A model generated the notes under the pieces. That model worked only from the letters and a program-made list of their open reading frames with translations. It made no database searches and was not told the DNA's origin. Source: Patescibacteria group bacterium UBA7396 (GTDB lineage: Bacteria > Patescibacteriota > Gracilibacteria > BD1-5 > UBA6164). From it: a DNA stretch of 30,125 nucleotides. Shown here piece by piece: positions 1-10,712 of the stretch (the stretch's first letter is position 1; every line of letters starts with the position of its first letter). The DNA lies in assembly GCA_002470645.1 (NCBI GenBank), contig DKNE01000019.1, positions 1 to 30,125 on the forward strand. The letters are read 5' to 3'. The translations under genes and the position numbers were made by a program.

Positions 1-64
1 TAAGTTCTACGAGAGTAAAAGCGTTTTTATGAATAATATTATTTTTCATTTTTTTTAGATCCAT
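1..64 (-). CDS. Prepilin-like protein, N-terminal fragment
   Basis: Only the first 21 codons are inside the window; the gene continues beyond position 1. The start reads MDLKKMKNN followed by HKNAFTLVEL. A short charged leader and then (G/A)-F-T-L-x-E is the prepilin peptidase and N-methylation motif of type IV pilins and type II secretion pseudopilins. Cleavage would fall before Phe, here after Ala instead of the commoner Gly. The Glu at +5 needed for methylation is present. ATG at 64 or the in-frame ATG at 49 could both be the start; neither has a clear Shine-Dalgarno. A promoter lies just upstream (97-124). The family is clear from the motif, the specific pilin is unknown. Confidence 0.75.
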   Translation of the reverse strand, partial: MDLKKMKNNIIHKNAFTLVEL

Positions 65-96
65 AATTTTGTATTGTTAAAAATATTCTCCGTGTC

Positions 97-124
97 ATTA
101 TACTATTTTCAAAAAATATTTCAA
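97..124 (-). promoter_or_regulatory. Sigma70-type promoter for the prepilin-like gene
   Basis: On the minus strand TTGAAA (124-119) is followed after 16 bases by TATAAT (102-97). Transcription would begin near 90, giving a leader of about 26 bases to the ATG at 64. Confidence 0.6.
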
Positions 125-133
125 ACTTTATAA

Positions 134-165
134 ATAAAAAAATCCTCTAAAGAGGATTTTTTTAT
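134..165. terminator. Bidirectional terminator between the permease and prepilin-like genes
   Basis: AATCCTC (141-147), loop TAAA, GAGGATT (152-158), with an A-run before and a T-run after. It can terminate the ABC operon on the minus strand; the right-side T-run makes it usable from the other direction too. It overlaps the last codons of the permease gene. Confidence 0.75.
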
Positions 166-1385
166 TCAAATCTTAAAGCATCTATTGGTTTCATTTTTGC
201 TGCTTTCCAAGCTGGAATAATACCAAAAATAATTCACATTCATACAGAAACTGCACTCGAAAATAACATAACATTAAGACTAAATGTTGCTGGTAAAGGA
301 GAATATTTATTAATAAAATAAATTCAAACAAGACTGAGTCAGAAAGCAATAAAGCATCACAAAATACTAATAACAACTGATTCAGCTAAAAATTGACTTA
401 AAATATCTCTTTTTTTAGCTCAAATAGCTTTTCTAATACCTATTTCTCTCGTTCTTTCTATAACTGAAACAAACATAATATTCATAATTCAAATTCCTCA
501 TACTAAAAGAGAAATTCAAGCGATTCAACCTAAAAATAATTTCATCTGATTAATAGTTTCATTGATATATTTTATAGCTTCATCATTTGATTCTAATCTA
601 AATTTTACTTCACTTGGAGAAGATACACCTGAAAGTTTCAAAAGTAAATATAATATATTTCTTTTAGTAATATCAATTTTTAAAATATCCTCGACATAAA
701 TGGACATAGTTGAAAATTTTTTTACTCAAAAACTATTCTGTAAAGTTGACATTGGTATAATAACTGAATAATTGAGTTGCCAATCTTTACTAGGTCATAA
801 AACTCAAATAACATCAAAAGCATATCATCATATCATAATCGTTTTTCCTACTGGGTTTTTTCATTCTAAATCATATTTTACAAAATCATTTCAAAGTACT
901 ACAACTTTTGAAGAATCCGAAAAATGTTTTTGAGTAAATCAAAATCAGGTTACTATTTCAATTCATTTTGTATGAAAATAATCTTGCGTTACTCATACAA
1001 TAGAACCATATAAATCTTTTCATTCAAATTTTGTTTCTGCACCATTTGCATTAGCAAGAGCAAGAACTGTTTTTACATTTCATACATATTTTTTTATTTT
1101 ATCAATAGAATCTTGTGTAAATATTTCTTTTACTTGAATATAAGGAGTTTCTTCTATTGGACCTTCAGACTCTCACCATCTTCCTCCATCATTTGGAGTG
1201 ATAGTTATAACATCATTAGAGACAGAAAGATTTTCAAGCATTTGGGCTTTCAATCATTCTCAAAGTGCCAGCATAATAGTTACTGATGCAATACCAATAA
1301 CTATTCACAATGTACTCAGTGTTGATCTGAGTTTATTTCTCCATAAAGCATCGAGTGCTTGAATAAAATATTTTAAAAATCTCAT
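162..1385 (-). CDS. ABC transporter permease, MacB/FtsX type
   Basis: A 407-aa inner-membrane permease of the MacB_PCD plus FtsX family. It starts MRFLKYFIQALDALWRNKLR and runs into an N-terminal TM segment (STLSTLGIVIGIASVTIMLA). A large extracytoplasmic domain follows, then three C-terminal TM helices, ending in the family signature GIIFGIIPAWKAAKMKPIDA. Two in-frame UGA codons near the C-terminus (SVGMGIIFG) sit on conserved glycines, which supports code 25. It is the last gene of a three-gene operon; the ATPase stop is 10 bases upstream. Inferred role: with the ATPase and adaptor it forms a mechanotransmission-type efflux or export pump. The substrate cannot be read from the sequence. Confidence 0.9.
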
Positions 1386-1395
1386 GGATATAAAA

Positions 1396-2067
1396 TTAAA
1401 AATTATCTACTATTTCACCATCTTTTATTTTAATAACTCTTCCTGCTTTTTGTGCAATAGAATCATCATGAGTAATAATAATCACTGTTTTTCAGCTTTT
1501 ATTTATTTCTTTAAAAAGATTCAAAATTTCTTCTCAAGTTTTTGAATCAAGAGCTCATGTAGGCTCATCTGCCAAAATGATATCAGGATTTACGACTAAT
1601 GCTCTTGCAATAGCTACTCTTTGAGATTGTCATCAAGATAATTCACTTGGTTTATTTTTAAATTTATCAGAAAGTCATACTTTTCACAAATATTCTAAAG
1701 CTAATTTTTTAGCTTCTTTATTAGAATATCCTTGATATCAAAGTGGTATCATAACTTGTTCTAAAGCAGACATTCTTGGAAGAAGAGAATAATTCTGAAA
1801 AATAAATCCTATTTTTTTTGCTCTTATATCAGATATCTTACTATCTTTTAAAGTATCAATTCTTTCTCAAGAGAGATAATATTCACCTGAAGTTGGAATA
1901 TCAAGCATTCAAATAATATTCATTAAAGTTGATTTTCAGCTTCCTGATGGTCATACAATCGCTATAAACTCTCAAGCTTTTATCTCAAGATTAATTCACT
2001 TTAATATTTGAATACTACCAAGTTTTCAAAGTTCATAACTTTTGGTAATATCTTTAAAAATTAACAT
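1396..2067 (-). CDS. ABC transporter ATP-binding protein, MacB/LolD type
   Basis: A 223-aa cytoplasmic ATPase that powers the adjacent permease. Walker A GPSGSGKST lies at residues 39-47, with two of its glycines written as UGA. The ABC signature is LSGGQSQRVAIARA, Walker B and the D-loop give ADEPTGALDSKT, and the H-loop histidine is in ITHD near the C-terminus. Length and motif spacing match the LolD/MacB-N subfamily, whose members pair with FtsX-fold permeases. In this genome ATPase and permease are separate genes, unlike the fused E. coli MacB. The gene lies 50 bases after the adaptor gene and 10 bases before the permease. Confidence 0.93.
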
Positions 2068-2117
2068 ATAGTTTTAAAATTAAAAACTAAAAGAAAATAG
2101 TATCTTTTTCTTTTTTA

Positions 2118-4301
2118 CTAAAACATCATTCCTCATCCATTAGTAAAATCATCTATTTGGAACATATTTGCATCAAAATTAACCTCCAATAATTGCTCTC
2201 ATACTTCGATTCATCAAATAATTTCAGTATTTCCATTACTATTAAGTCAAAGTTCCACTACTTTTTTAATTTTTTTACCATCTTTTAAAATAGTAACATA
2301 ATTTTCTCAAGTTTCATTATCAAGTTCTATAGACATAGTTGGAATTAAAATAACTCATTCTTTTTTCTCAAATACTATATCTACATTAGCACTCATTCAT
2401 GAAAATATATTTAAATCTCATTTATCTATTACCATTTTTACTTGGTATTTTTTTACTCCATTTTCATCTATTGGTTTTGAATCAATCGTATCTAAAGTTC
2501 CTGTAAATATTTTTTCTGGGTATGCATCAAAATTAACTTGTGCCTCCATACCTTTTTTTACCTTAACAATATCAATTTGATCAAGTTTTATCTTTATTTC
2601 CATCATATTTGGATTTACAATATGAATATATTTTTCCTCTGAAGAATTAGTAGAAAGATTATCTCATACTTTGAGATTAAAACTATCAACTACTCAGTCA
2701 AAAGGAGATTTTAACACATAATTTTCAATTTTTTTATTGACTTGATCGATTGCTATTTGTGCTTGTTTTAAAGTATTTTCTAAGAGTTTTACCTCTTCGG
2801 ATTCTTTAATATTTGAGTATTTTTTCTTAAAATTTTTTAATGCAATTTCATAATCTTGCTTTTGAGTTTTTATATCAATAAAAGCATTTTCTTCTGCTAT
2901 ATTATTTCTGTATTTTAAATCTTCTAAATCTTTTTGAGCTTGAATCAAATTTCTTTCTTCTTTTTCTATTTGCAAATCTATTTCTTTGACTTTTTCAGGT
3001 AATACAAGAGAAAGATTATTCAAATCTTTTTCTAAATTTAATATATCTTTATCTAAATCTTGAAGTGATTTTTTTATCTCATCTATAGCAATTCTTGATT
3101 TTTCCTTTAATTCAGAAGGAGTATCAAGATTTTTAAGTTTTTCCACAGATGCATCTACTGCTGTTTTACTTGAATGTCATGTACTTCTTAAACTCGTTCC
3201 TGTTGTTTTTATAGAGGAAATACTTCCGTTTGATAAATCTGAAGTTTCGATACTATAATCAGCTCATTTTACAAGAGCATCTCATAGATTATACATAATA
3301 TCATATACTTCTTTTTCAAAATTTAAAAGACCTGATAAATATTCAACTGAAAGATTATTTTTATCTCAAGAATTTGATTTTTCTTGAAGTTGTTTTATTT
3401 TTCATTTTAATGCCCAATAATTTGTTTCTGAAAGACTTCTATAAGTTGAATTTTTAGCAGAAAAATAAATATTTAATTGGACTGAATTAAATTCATTATC
3501 AAATCAAAGTAAATTATTTACATTTTTTAAAGTATCTTGAAATGAACTTATATCATTTTCGATTCCTTCATACGTATTAACAAAAGTATTATCATAATCA
3601 CGTAATTTGGTTTGTAGATTTCTTTCTTCATCGAGTATTTGTTTTTCAAGTGCCCATTTTTTGTCAGAAAATGTTTTTTTCTTATACTCTAAATCATCTT
3701 TTTTATCGTTTAAATCTGAACCAAGAGTTTGTTTTGAAATTTGACTTTCTTTTTTAAGTTTTTCAAGAGCTATTTGTGAAGACTCAATTTCTTTTATTTT
3801 TTCAGATATTTTTGTAATATTATCTTGTTTTAATTTATCAAAATCATATTGAGAAAGAGATATTTTTCTTTGTTGAGATTCAAGAGATGTTTGATCTTTT
3901 ATTTTATCATCTCATGATAGTTTTTCTATTTCTTTATTGAGATTTATTTTTGCATTTTCAAAATTGATCTGTGCTTCTTTCAATTCATTTTCCAATCATC
4001 CACTATCAAGCATAGCTAAAATTTCTCATGATTTTACACTTTGTCATTCTGTAATATTTACTTTTAAAACTGTTCCATCAAGATTAAATTTAAGTTTTTG
4101 TTCATTTAAAAGATTGGTTTCTCAAAGAACTTTAATACTATTAATGATATCTCAAGTACCAACTTCTGAATATACATCTTGTCATGTTTGAGTGGTATCT
4201 CAATCTTTTTTATCTGAATAAAAAAAATAATATCATCAGTATGAAATTCACACTAAAATAACTCAAAGTCCAATAATTTGAAATACTCTCTTTTTAGTCA
4301 T
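2118..4301 (-). CDS. HlyD/MacA-family adaptor with a very long coiled coil
   Basis: A 727-aa membrane-fusion (periplasmic adaptor-like) protein. One N-terminal TM segment lies at about residues 8-26 (VFQIIGLGVILVGISYGGYY). A first lipoyl/barrel half follows (TVLKVNITEGQSVKSGEILA), then about 450 residues rich in K, E, L, I and Q heptads (coiled coil). The C-terminal half carries the second lipoyl half and beta-barrel (VKKGMEAQVNFDAYPEKIF). It ends NGGGMMF with a TAG stop. Classical MacA is about 370 aa, so the coiled coil is roughly doubled. First gene of the operon. An organism of this type probably has no Gram-negative outer membrane, so the helical arm may span a thick wall; that is inference. 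Confidence 0.85.
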
Positions 4302-4430
4302 ATCTTAATAAAAAATTAATAAATACCTTTATTTTTATAACTTTATATATAATAAAAAGTGACAAAAATAGAAAATATTATATATACTGAAAAAAATAAA
4401 TCAAATTTTTATCTAAATAAATTTAGAAAA

Positions 4431-4456
4431 AAATAAAGACAAAATTGTCTTTATTT
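4431..4456. terminator. Terminator at the end of tag
   Basis: AAATAAAGACAA, loop AA, TTGTCTTTATTT: a perfect 12-bp stem. On the minus strand it terminates tag; its right arm includes the tag stop codon. Confidence 0.7.
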
Positions 4457-5008
4457 TTTACATTTAAAACATCATTTTTGATGATCATCAACCATTCAAA
4501 CAGCTTGCATCAAAGCATATATAATCGTAGTTCAAACAAAATTCATTCCTCTTTTTTTGAGATCTTTTGAAATTTTATCAGAAGTTGGAGTTGAAGTTTG
4601 GTATTCTCAAAGTGTTTCAAAACTATTTACTATAACCTTATTATCAACCATTCCCCAAATATAATTTGAAAAACTTCCAAACTCTTTTTGTATTTCTATA
4701 AAGACTCTCGCATTTTGTATACTTGATTTAATTTTTAATTTATTTCTTACAATTCCTGGGTCTAAAAGAAGTTCACTTTGCTTTTTTTCATCATATTGCG
4801 CCACTTTTTTAACATCAAAATTATCAAATGCTTTTCTATATGTTTCTCTTTTCATCAAAATAGTTTCCCAAGAAAGTCCTGCATGAGCTCATTCTAAAAT
4901 AAGCATTTCAAATAATTTTCTATCATCATAAACAGGAACTCCCCATTCTTCATCGTGATATTTTACATACACTGGATTTGAAAGTTTTACCCAACTACAT
5001 CTTTGCAT
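4451..5008 (-). CDS. tag: DNA-3-methyladenine glycosylase I
   Basis: A 185-aa base-excision repair enzyme that removes 3-methyladenine from DNA. The start MQRCSWVKLSNPVYVKYHDE gives Cys4 and His18. The C-terminal HQKGC (His-x3-Cys) supplies the other two ligands of the zinc snap known in E. coli Tag (Cys4, His17, His175, Cys179). Core motifs: HDEEWGVPVYDDRKLFEMLI, AGLSWETIL and KRGMNFVGTTIIYALMQAVG, all close to E. coli Tag (187 aa). The position usually Gln before AGLSW is His here. Glycines in the C-terminal motif are UGA-encoded. The start is fixed by Cys4. It follows the helicase-nuclease gene (47-base gap) and may share its transcript. Confidence 0.95.
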
Positions 5009-5055
5009 AAAAATAATATTAAAAAATATCTGTTTTTTAAAAATATCTCCTTACT

Positions 5056-8000
5056 TTATTGTAAAATTTGTTTCCAAAATGAAATATCTGATATTTGTTT
5101 CCAAGCCTCTAAAAGTTCTTTTTTAAAATCTTCAAATTCTTCTGGCGTATATGGAACTTCGATATATTTATATTCTCCATCTCTTCCTTCCACAAAATCG
5201 AGTGCTAAACTTCCTATCTCATATTTTGAAGAAAATTCACTATCGAGTTGACACAAAAGTTTATAAAACATGAGTTGTCTTAAATATTTTCATTCTCACT
5301 GCTTTTTATTTCCATTTTTATCCATTCATTTGATTTCAGAAAGTGATTTTGGCTTCCCTGTTTTATAATCAATGAGCGCAATTTCATCTTTAAAAAAAGC
5401 TAATTGTCCTAAACTATCCTGATTTCCTCAAGAAGCAAGTCAGATTTTTTCTATTTTATCTATTTTTCCAGTTAAAGGTACTCATTCAAAACTGAGTCAT
5501 TTTGGTCTAAAATTGTATTCAAGATACAAAACTTCTCTCACATTATTTTTATATGTGTCATAAAATCCTGTTAAACCTTTTGTTCATTTTTCGAGTAGTT
5601 TTTCAAAACTTTCTGGAGAAAGAACTTCTTTTTCTAATAAAATTTTAAACGTAAAAGTGAGATAATTCACATCATCCATTTTTCAAGTTTCTTTATACCT
5701 TGAATAAAAAAGCTCTAAAACTCTATGGTAGACTTTTCCAAATATAGTCGCATCATTATCAGTAAAGGGATAACGAAATACTACCGAATGTAAAAAATTC
5801 ATCGGATCTTCTAAAAACACATTTAGATCCGTTGGAGACAATCTATAATTTTCTAAAAATTCTTGTATATAATCAAATTCTAATGATCAGTATTCAAATA
5901 TTTTTGGTTTCAAAATATTTTTTATCGTCGTCTCAAAAAAATCTCAAGAAAGTTCAAAATGATTTTCTCTATTTTCAAGTTTATGTTCTATTTCTGAGAG
6001 AAACACACTCGCAAGTTTGATTTTATTTTCACTCGAAAGAGGAAATGATATGATCAATTCTTTTTTTGCTCTTGATGCTGCCACAAAAAAGAGCCTTCTT
6101 TCTTCCTCAATAGGATCTGAAATATCTTGCAATCAAGCTCAAGCAATTCAAACAGGTAATTTAAGTTTATCTATCACTCTTTTATTATCCCAATTTCCAG
6201 TAGAAAGATTTGGTATAAAAACAACTTCATACTCGAGTCATTTACTCGAATGCGCTGTAAGAACCTGAACTCATGTTTTACTTTTTCTTAAAATTTGTCT
6301 TGGTATAGCATAATTATAACTCAAATGGAGATTGATTTTTGTAAGAAAATTCTCAAGAGAAAAATCTTTTTTTATACTCACGTAACTTTTTATTTTATTA
6401 AAAAGCGTATAAATATCTTCGATATCATCAAAATTTCCATGTTTTTCTACATACTCAATAATCCCTATTTTTTCTATAAAATATGGAAAAAATTCTACAA
6501 AATGAAGTTCTGATTTTTTTTGGAGTAGATCTAAAAAGAGATTTCTAAACTGAAGAATTGCTTCTTTATCTATCAAATCTATCTGTTTGGTTTCTAAATC
6601 AAGGATATAATCATACAATCATAATTTAAATTTTTTGGTATAATTATAATTGTATAATTCTTTATTGAGTTTAAAAATATCGCTTTGAGAAAGTCATATA
6701 ATCGCACTTCTTGCAATATCAATAAAATATTTATCACATTCAAAAGTATTCTCTAAACAAGATAAAAATTTGATAATAAATTCTACATAATCATTTTTTA
6801 AAATATCTGTATTGAGTTTTGAAGTAACAGGAATATTATTTTGTTCTAAAAAATTTGAAAATTCTTCTACTTCTGAATTATTTCTGACAATAACCGCAAT
6901 TTCTTCAGGAGAAATTTTTTGTTCTAATCTTTTTTTAATTTCTGAAACGATATAAGCACCTTGTTCTTCTTTTGTATTTGGAGTTACTAAAAGTGGGAGA
7001 TTTGAAAGTGAAGAAAGTTCCTCATTACTAGAAATAAGTTTTTTTTCGAGTCCAGAAATTCTTTTGGAAAGTCTTTCATTATTATTATCAATCAAAGCAG
7101 TACATAAATCTAGAATAGGTTGTGTAGAACGATAATTGTTTTCCAAAACGATCATATGTGTTTGTGGAAATTTGGTTGAAAACTCAAGCATATTTTCAAT
7201 ATTGGCTCATTGAAAACGATAAATTGATTGATCATCATCTCATACAACTAAAATATTAGGCGCATCTTCTCAAACACTTACAATTAAATCTATAATTTTA
7301 TTTTGTGCATTGTTAGTATCTTGAAATTCATCCAGCATAATAAATTGATATTTTTCTGCATAAAAATACTTCATTTCTTCATCTTTTTCAAATACATCTA
7401 CCACATAATGAATCATATCGGAAAAATCATATTTTTCTTCTTGCCTGAGAGTCTCAAGATATATTTTATAAAGATGATTGAGTTCAAAGAGTTTTTTTAT
7501 ATGTTTTTCTTGAGTCTCTTTGGTGGTTTCATATTTTTTCAGTGTTGGTTTGATTTCTGAAAGTATTTCTTGATAATCTTCTGCTTGTTTTTTGATAATT
7601 ATTTCAAACTCTTGTGGTGAAATAGCTTCTTGTTTCAAAGTATTGATACGAGACTTTATATCTCTTAAATATAAAAATGGATCAAAATCATTGGTCAAAA
7701 ATTCAATATTTTTCTTTTGAACTTCGATAGTTAAAATATTTTTCAAAATTTCTAAACTGTCTACATCATCTATGGGACGAGAAGCTTTATAGGCAATAAA
7801 TTTTTCTGGAAAATTTCTCATCACATCCTGACAAAAAGAGTGAATCGTTGAAACTGAAACTTTATATCCATCAGATCATAAAAATTTTTCAAGTCTTTTT
7901 TTGATTGCAACAACTCCAGCATCAGTAAAAGTAGTAATAAGAATATTTGATGGAAGAACCCCAGTTTGCACAAGAATATTTGCGGTTCTGAGTCAAATAA

Positions 8001-8121
8001 TTTGAGTTTTTCCAGTTCATGGTCAAGCAACTACCATAACTGGTCAATAAATCGTGTCTACTGCTTGTTTTTGGCTTGGATTGAGTTTGTTGTATTCTGT
8101 TTCAAAGATATCTTTTTTCAT
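5056..8121 (-). CDS. UvrD/PcrA-like helicase fused to a PD-(D/E)XK nuclease domain
   Basis: A 1021-aa superfamily 1A DNA helicase. The N-terminus NPSQKQAV is the Q motif, then Walker A AGPGTGKT (three glycines as UGA), motif Ic/II region MLDEFQDTNNAQNKII, motif IV NYRSTQPILDL, and motif VI EEERRLFFVAASRAKKEL. The C-terminal ~250 residues form a RecB/AddB-type nuclease (PF12705-like), with IALIDYKTGKPKS carrying the catalytic D-x-K, and end at SFWKQILQ. Inferred role: unwinding and resection of DNA ends in recombination repair, like UvrD-nuclease fusions seen in other bacteria. No RecC or AddB partner is in the window. There is no Shine-Dalgarno before the ATG. Confidence 0.92.
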
Positions 8122-8223
8122 GCAAAAAATTTAAAAAATAGTTTTTTCTATTATATACATTTTTTGAAGAATGGAAGTTTTTCTAAAAACAAACTACAAA
8201 GTAATCATATAATTTAGCCTCCA

Positions 8224-8256
8224 AAAAATAAAAGCCTAAAGGCTTTTATTTTTTTG
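8224..8256. terminator. Terminator between the helicase-nuclease and DAHP synthase genes
   Basis: AAAATAAAAGCC, loop TAAA, GGCTTTTATTTT followed by more T. It lies at the 3' end of the minus-strand DAHP synthase gene and contains its stop codon. The 100 bases between here and the helicase start (8122-8223) hold nothing else I can identify. Confidence 0.8.
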
Positions 8257-9319
8257 ATGTTCTTATTTCTACGGCATGATTTAATTCTTCAATCATTTTT
8301 TTATTTGTATCCCAATCTACACAAGCATCAGTAACACTTACTCCTGGTTTTAAATCATCACTAAGTGGTTGATTTCCTGCTTTGAGATATCATTCTATCA
8401 TAATTCAAACTATTTTTTGATTTCCAGCAGCAATTTGTCTTGCAACTTCTACTGATACCAATGGTTGATTATCATGATTTTTTAAAGAATTTCCATGAGA
8501 AGCATCTACTACTACTCCAGTTCTAATCATAGCTCATTTTAAAATATGTGTAGTATTTTGAATATGTTCTGATGAATAATTTGGTCCACTTGCACCTCAT
8601 CTTAAAATAATATGTCCATCTGGATTTCAAGAAGTTGTAACTTTTGCTACTTCTCATCATTTAGTAACTGATAAAAATGTATGTTTTCCTTTTGAAGCCT
8701 TGATAGCATCAACAGCTATTTGTAAATCACCTGTGGTTCCATTTTTAAAACCTACCGGCATAGAAAGTCATGAAACTAATTTTCTGTGTTCTTGACTCTC
8801 TGTAGTTCTTGCTCCAATAGCTCACCAAGTTACTAAATCTCAAATATATTGTGGAGTAATAGTATCTAAAAATTCAACTGCTGTTGGAATTCACATTTTA
8901 TTGATTTTTAAAAGAAGATCTCTTGCAATTTGTAATCAAGAGTCAATATCACAACTATCATCTAAATGTGGGTCATTTAAAAGACCTTTCCATCCTACTG
9001 TGGTTCTTGGTTTTTCAAAGTAAGTTCTCATTACTAAAAATAAATGTGGATTTTCTTCTTTGATTGATTGTAATAATTGTGCATATTCAAGAGCTTCTTC
9101 TGGATTATGTATAGAACAAGGTCATGTAACTACCAAAAGTCTATCATCTTGAAGGTTAATAATATTACTTACTGCTGTTCTACTAAGTTCAACGAACTGC
9201 TCTGTTGCTTCGTCAAGAGGATATTGTGTTACTAACTCTTTAGGTGAAATAATTTTTTCAATATTTTCAATTCTTCTATCATCTACACTTGAAAGTGTAT
9301 CATTTATTGGTTGGTTCAT
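8246..9319 (-). CDS. aroG: 3-deoxy-7-phosphoheptulonate (DAHP) synthase, type I
   Basis: A 357-aa enzyme that condenses phosphoenolpyruvate with erythrose 4-phosphate, the first step of aromatic amino acid synthesis. Recognisable AroF/G/H blocks: LLVVTGPCSIHNPEEALEYA, VMRTYFEKPRTTVGWKGLLN, GIPTAVEFLD, WGAIGARTTESQEHRKLVSG, MPVGFKNGTTGDLQIAVDAI, VDASHGNSLKNH and IMIEGYLKAGNQ. Length matches E. coli AroG (350 aa). The N-terminal extension of about 30 residues is that of the feedback-regulated AroFGH class. No other shikimate gene is nearby. The Phe-rich leader just upstream (9398-9463) implies phenylalanine control, so AroG is the best label; paralogue assignment is inference. Confidence 0.95.
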
Positions 9320-9334
9320 AAAACAAAAATTATA

Positions 9335-9368
9335 AAAATAAAAAAGTTCCTCAAAACTTGAAGAACTT
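9335..9368 (-). terminator. Attenuator terminator before DAHP synthase
   Basis: Read on the minus strand: AAGTTC, U/G position unpaired, UCAA, loop GUU, UUGA, GGAACUU, then a U-rich tract. On the plus strand the arms are 9344-9349 with 9363-9368 and 9351-9354 with 9358-9361, and the only mismatch is 9350/9362. It lies between the leader peptide stop (9398) and the aroG start (9319), the position expected of an attenuator. The 8-mer aagaactt occurs at 9361-9368 and again at 9411-9418, so the distal arm has two possible partners. Confidence 0.75.
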
Positions 9369-9397
9369 GTAGGTTGGTATAATCAAACAACAAAAAA

Positions 9398-9463
9398 CTA
9401 ATCCTTCAATAAGAACTTACTAAAGAAGAAGAAAAAATAAGTATATTTTTTTGCAGCCCACAT
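9398..9463 (-). CDS. Phenylalanine-rich leader peptide of the DAHP synthase attenuator
   Basis: A 21-codon ORF ending in TAG, too short for ordinary gene finders. It begins MWAAKKYTY, then five consecutive Phe codons (9436-9422), then SKF and LLKD: 6 Phe, 2 Tyr and 1 Trp in 21 codons. It lies 23 bases after the inferred transcription start and about 30 bases before a terminator hairpin. Such an arrangement is the classic ribosome-stalling attenuator (compare the E. coli pheA leader, also a run of Phe). Inferred mechanism: scarcity of charged tRNA-Phe stalls the ribosome on the Phe run, disrupts the terminator and lets aroG be transcribed. Confidence 0.8.
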   Translation of the reverse strand: MWAAKKYTYFFFFFSKFLLKD

Positions 9464-9492
9464 AATCTATTAAATTATTATTAAGTAATGTT

Positions 9493-9520
9493 TTTATATT
9501 GATAAAAATATATTTGTCAA
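9493..9520 (-). promoter_or_regulatory. Strong sigma70 promoter of the leader-aroG operon
   Basis: On the minus strand TTGACA (9520-9515), 16-base spacer, TATAAA (9498-9493). Predicted start of transcription is near 9486, 23 bases before the leader peptide ATG. Confidence 0.75.
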
Positions 9521-9581
9521 AATTTTTTTATTTTTTCTAAAAAAATAAAGTGATAGAGTACGAATGATTTATCTATAAATC

Positions 9582-10712
9582 CTATACTTTGATATATCTC
9601 GCAAAAATAGGTGATAATTTTTTGAATTCTTTATACAATTGCATCTGAATTTCTTTGAAAGTATTTTCCTGAAAATCATATTCTAAAAATTCTACCATTT
9701 CTATCGGAGTAATTTCAATACTTGTTCTTATCAAATGAGCATTTGCTCACACATAAAATAATATATTTTTTTCGCTCAGAGCTATTTTTTGTCAAAAAAT
9801 CGTTATTTGAGTGAGAAGATTATCAAATTTTTCCTGTATTTGCTCGTATTCTTTTTTTTCTAAAAAATCAGGATAATCATATCATAAAACAGGAATTGAT
9901 TTTTGTAAAACTCCAAAAAATGGAAATATATTTTTCAGTTTTGTGTAATGAAAAAAATCAAGCGTGAGTTCAAAATTTATACTCGCATGTCCAAACTCGT
10001 ATGGTAAAATATCTCAAGTTTTTCTGTCTCAAAGAGAAAGTTTTAAAAGCACATCTTTATCGGAATTATCCATATTTTCCACTATATCAATACACTCGTC
10101 ATAAGAAAGTCCTTGGGTTGCTAGATTTTTAAAAAGAAGCGAAGTAACGATTTGATTATCAAAATCTCACTCAAAAATAATCGAAACTTTTTCCTCCGCA
10201 TCTATTCATTGAAAAAGTCCTACCTGTTCTTCATCATATTCATTTGAATAATTTTCAGAAATAAATTTTCTTAATTTTACTTGTTGAATCAGAGGGGTTT
10301 CACTAAAATTTCAAGAAATATGTTGTTCTTCAAATACTTTTTTTATTTCTCATACTATATTTCTGATTTCATGAACTTCGAGTGCTGAAATGAGATGAAT
10401 GATTTTTTGAGTATTATTTTTTTGAAATGAAATTTTTACTCATACCAGAGAAGCAACTGGAAATAAATAATCTTTTAATTCAGGATTACTTTGAGAAAAA
10501 GAAATCAATTCTTCCCCATATTTTTTATATTCTTCAAAAGACTCTGATAGAACAATATCATCTTCAAGATAGATTTCTGTGGTATCAGGTTTTATAATCT
10601 GAACTTCTGCAATTTTATACAAATTATTTTGTAAAGAAATCGCAGAAATAAGAGATATTTTATCAATATGTATACTGATATTTTCATCTTTTTTTTCTAC
10701 ATGTACTGACAT
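9582..10712 (-). CDS. Degenerate two-domain ThyX-like protein
   Basis: A 376-aa protein. I see two copies of a ThyX (flavin-dependent thymidylate synthase) type fold. The N-terminal piece FPVASLVGVKISFQ plus HLISALEVHEIRNIVGEI (about residues 84-125) resembles the C-terminal ThyX region with its ELR..EIR helices. The second half has SLRDRKTGDILPYEFGHASI, then NFELTLDFFHYTKLKNIF, LGYDYP, and a C-terminus LYKEFKKLSPIFARYIKV that matches the end of double-domain ThyX homologues. Where active enzymes have the RHR-x7-8-S motif for FAD/dUMP binding, this one reads TKLKNIF, so catalysis is unlikely. ATG overlaps the folA stop by one base (TAATG), implying translational coupling with folA and thyA. 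The assignment rests on pattern memory, not a search. Confidence 0.55.

Noticed and set aside
5056..8121. Apparent frameshifts or multiple pseudogene fragments in the helicase
   Set aside because: All fragments are in one frame and are joined by UGA codons, so the gene is intact under code 25.
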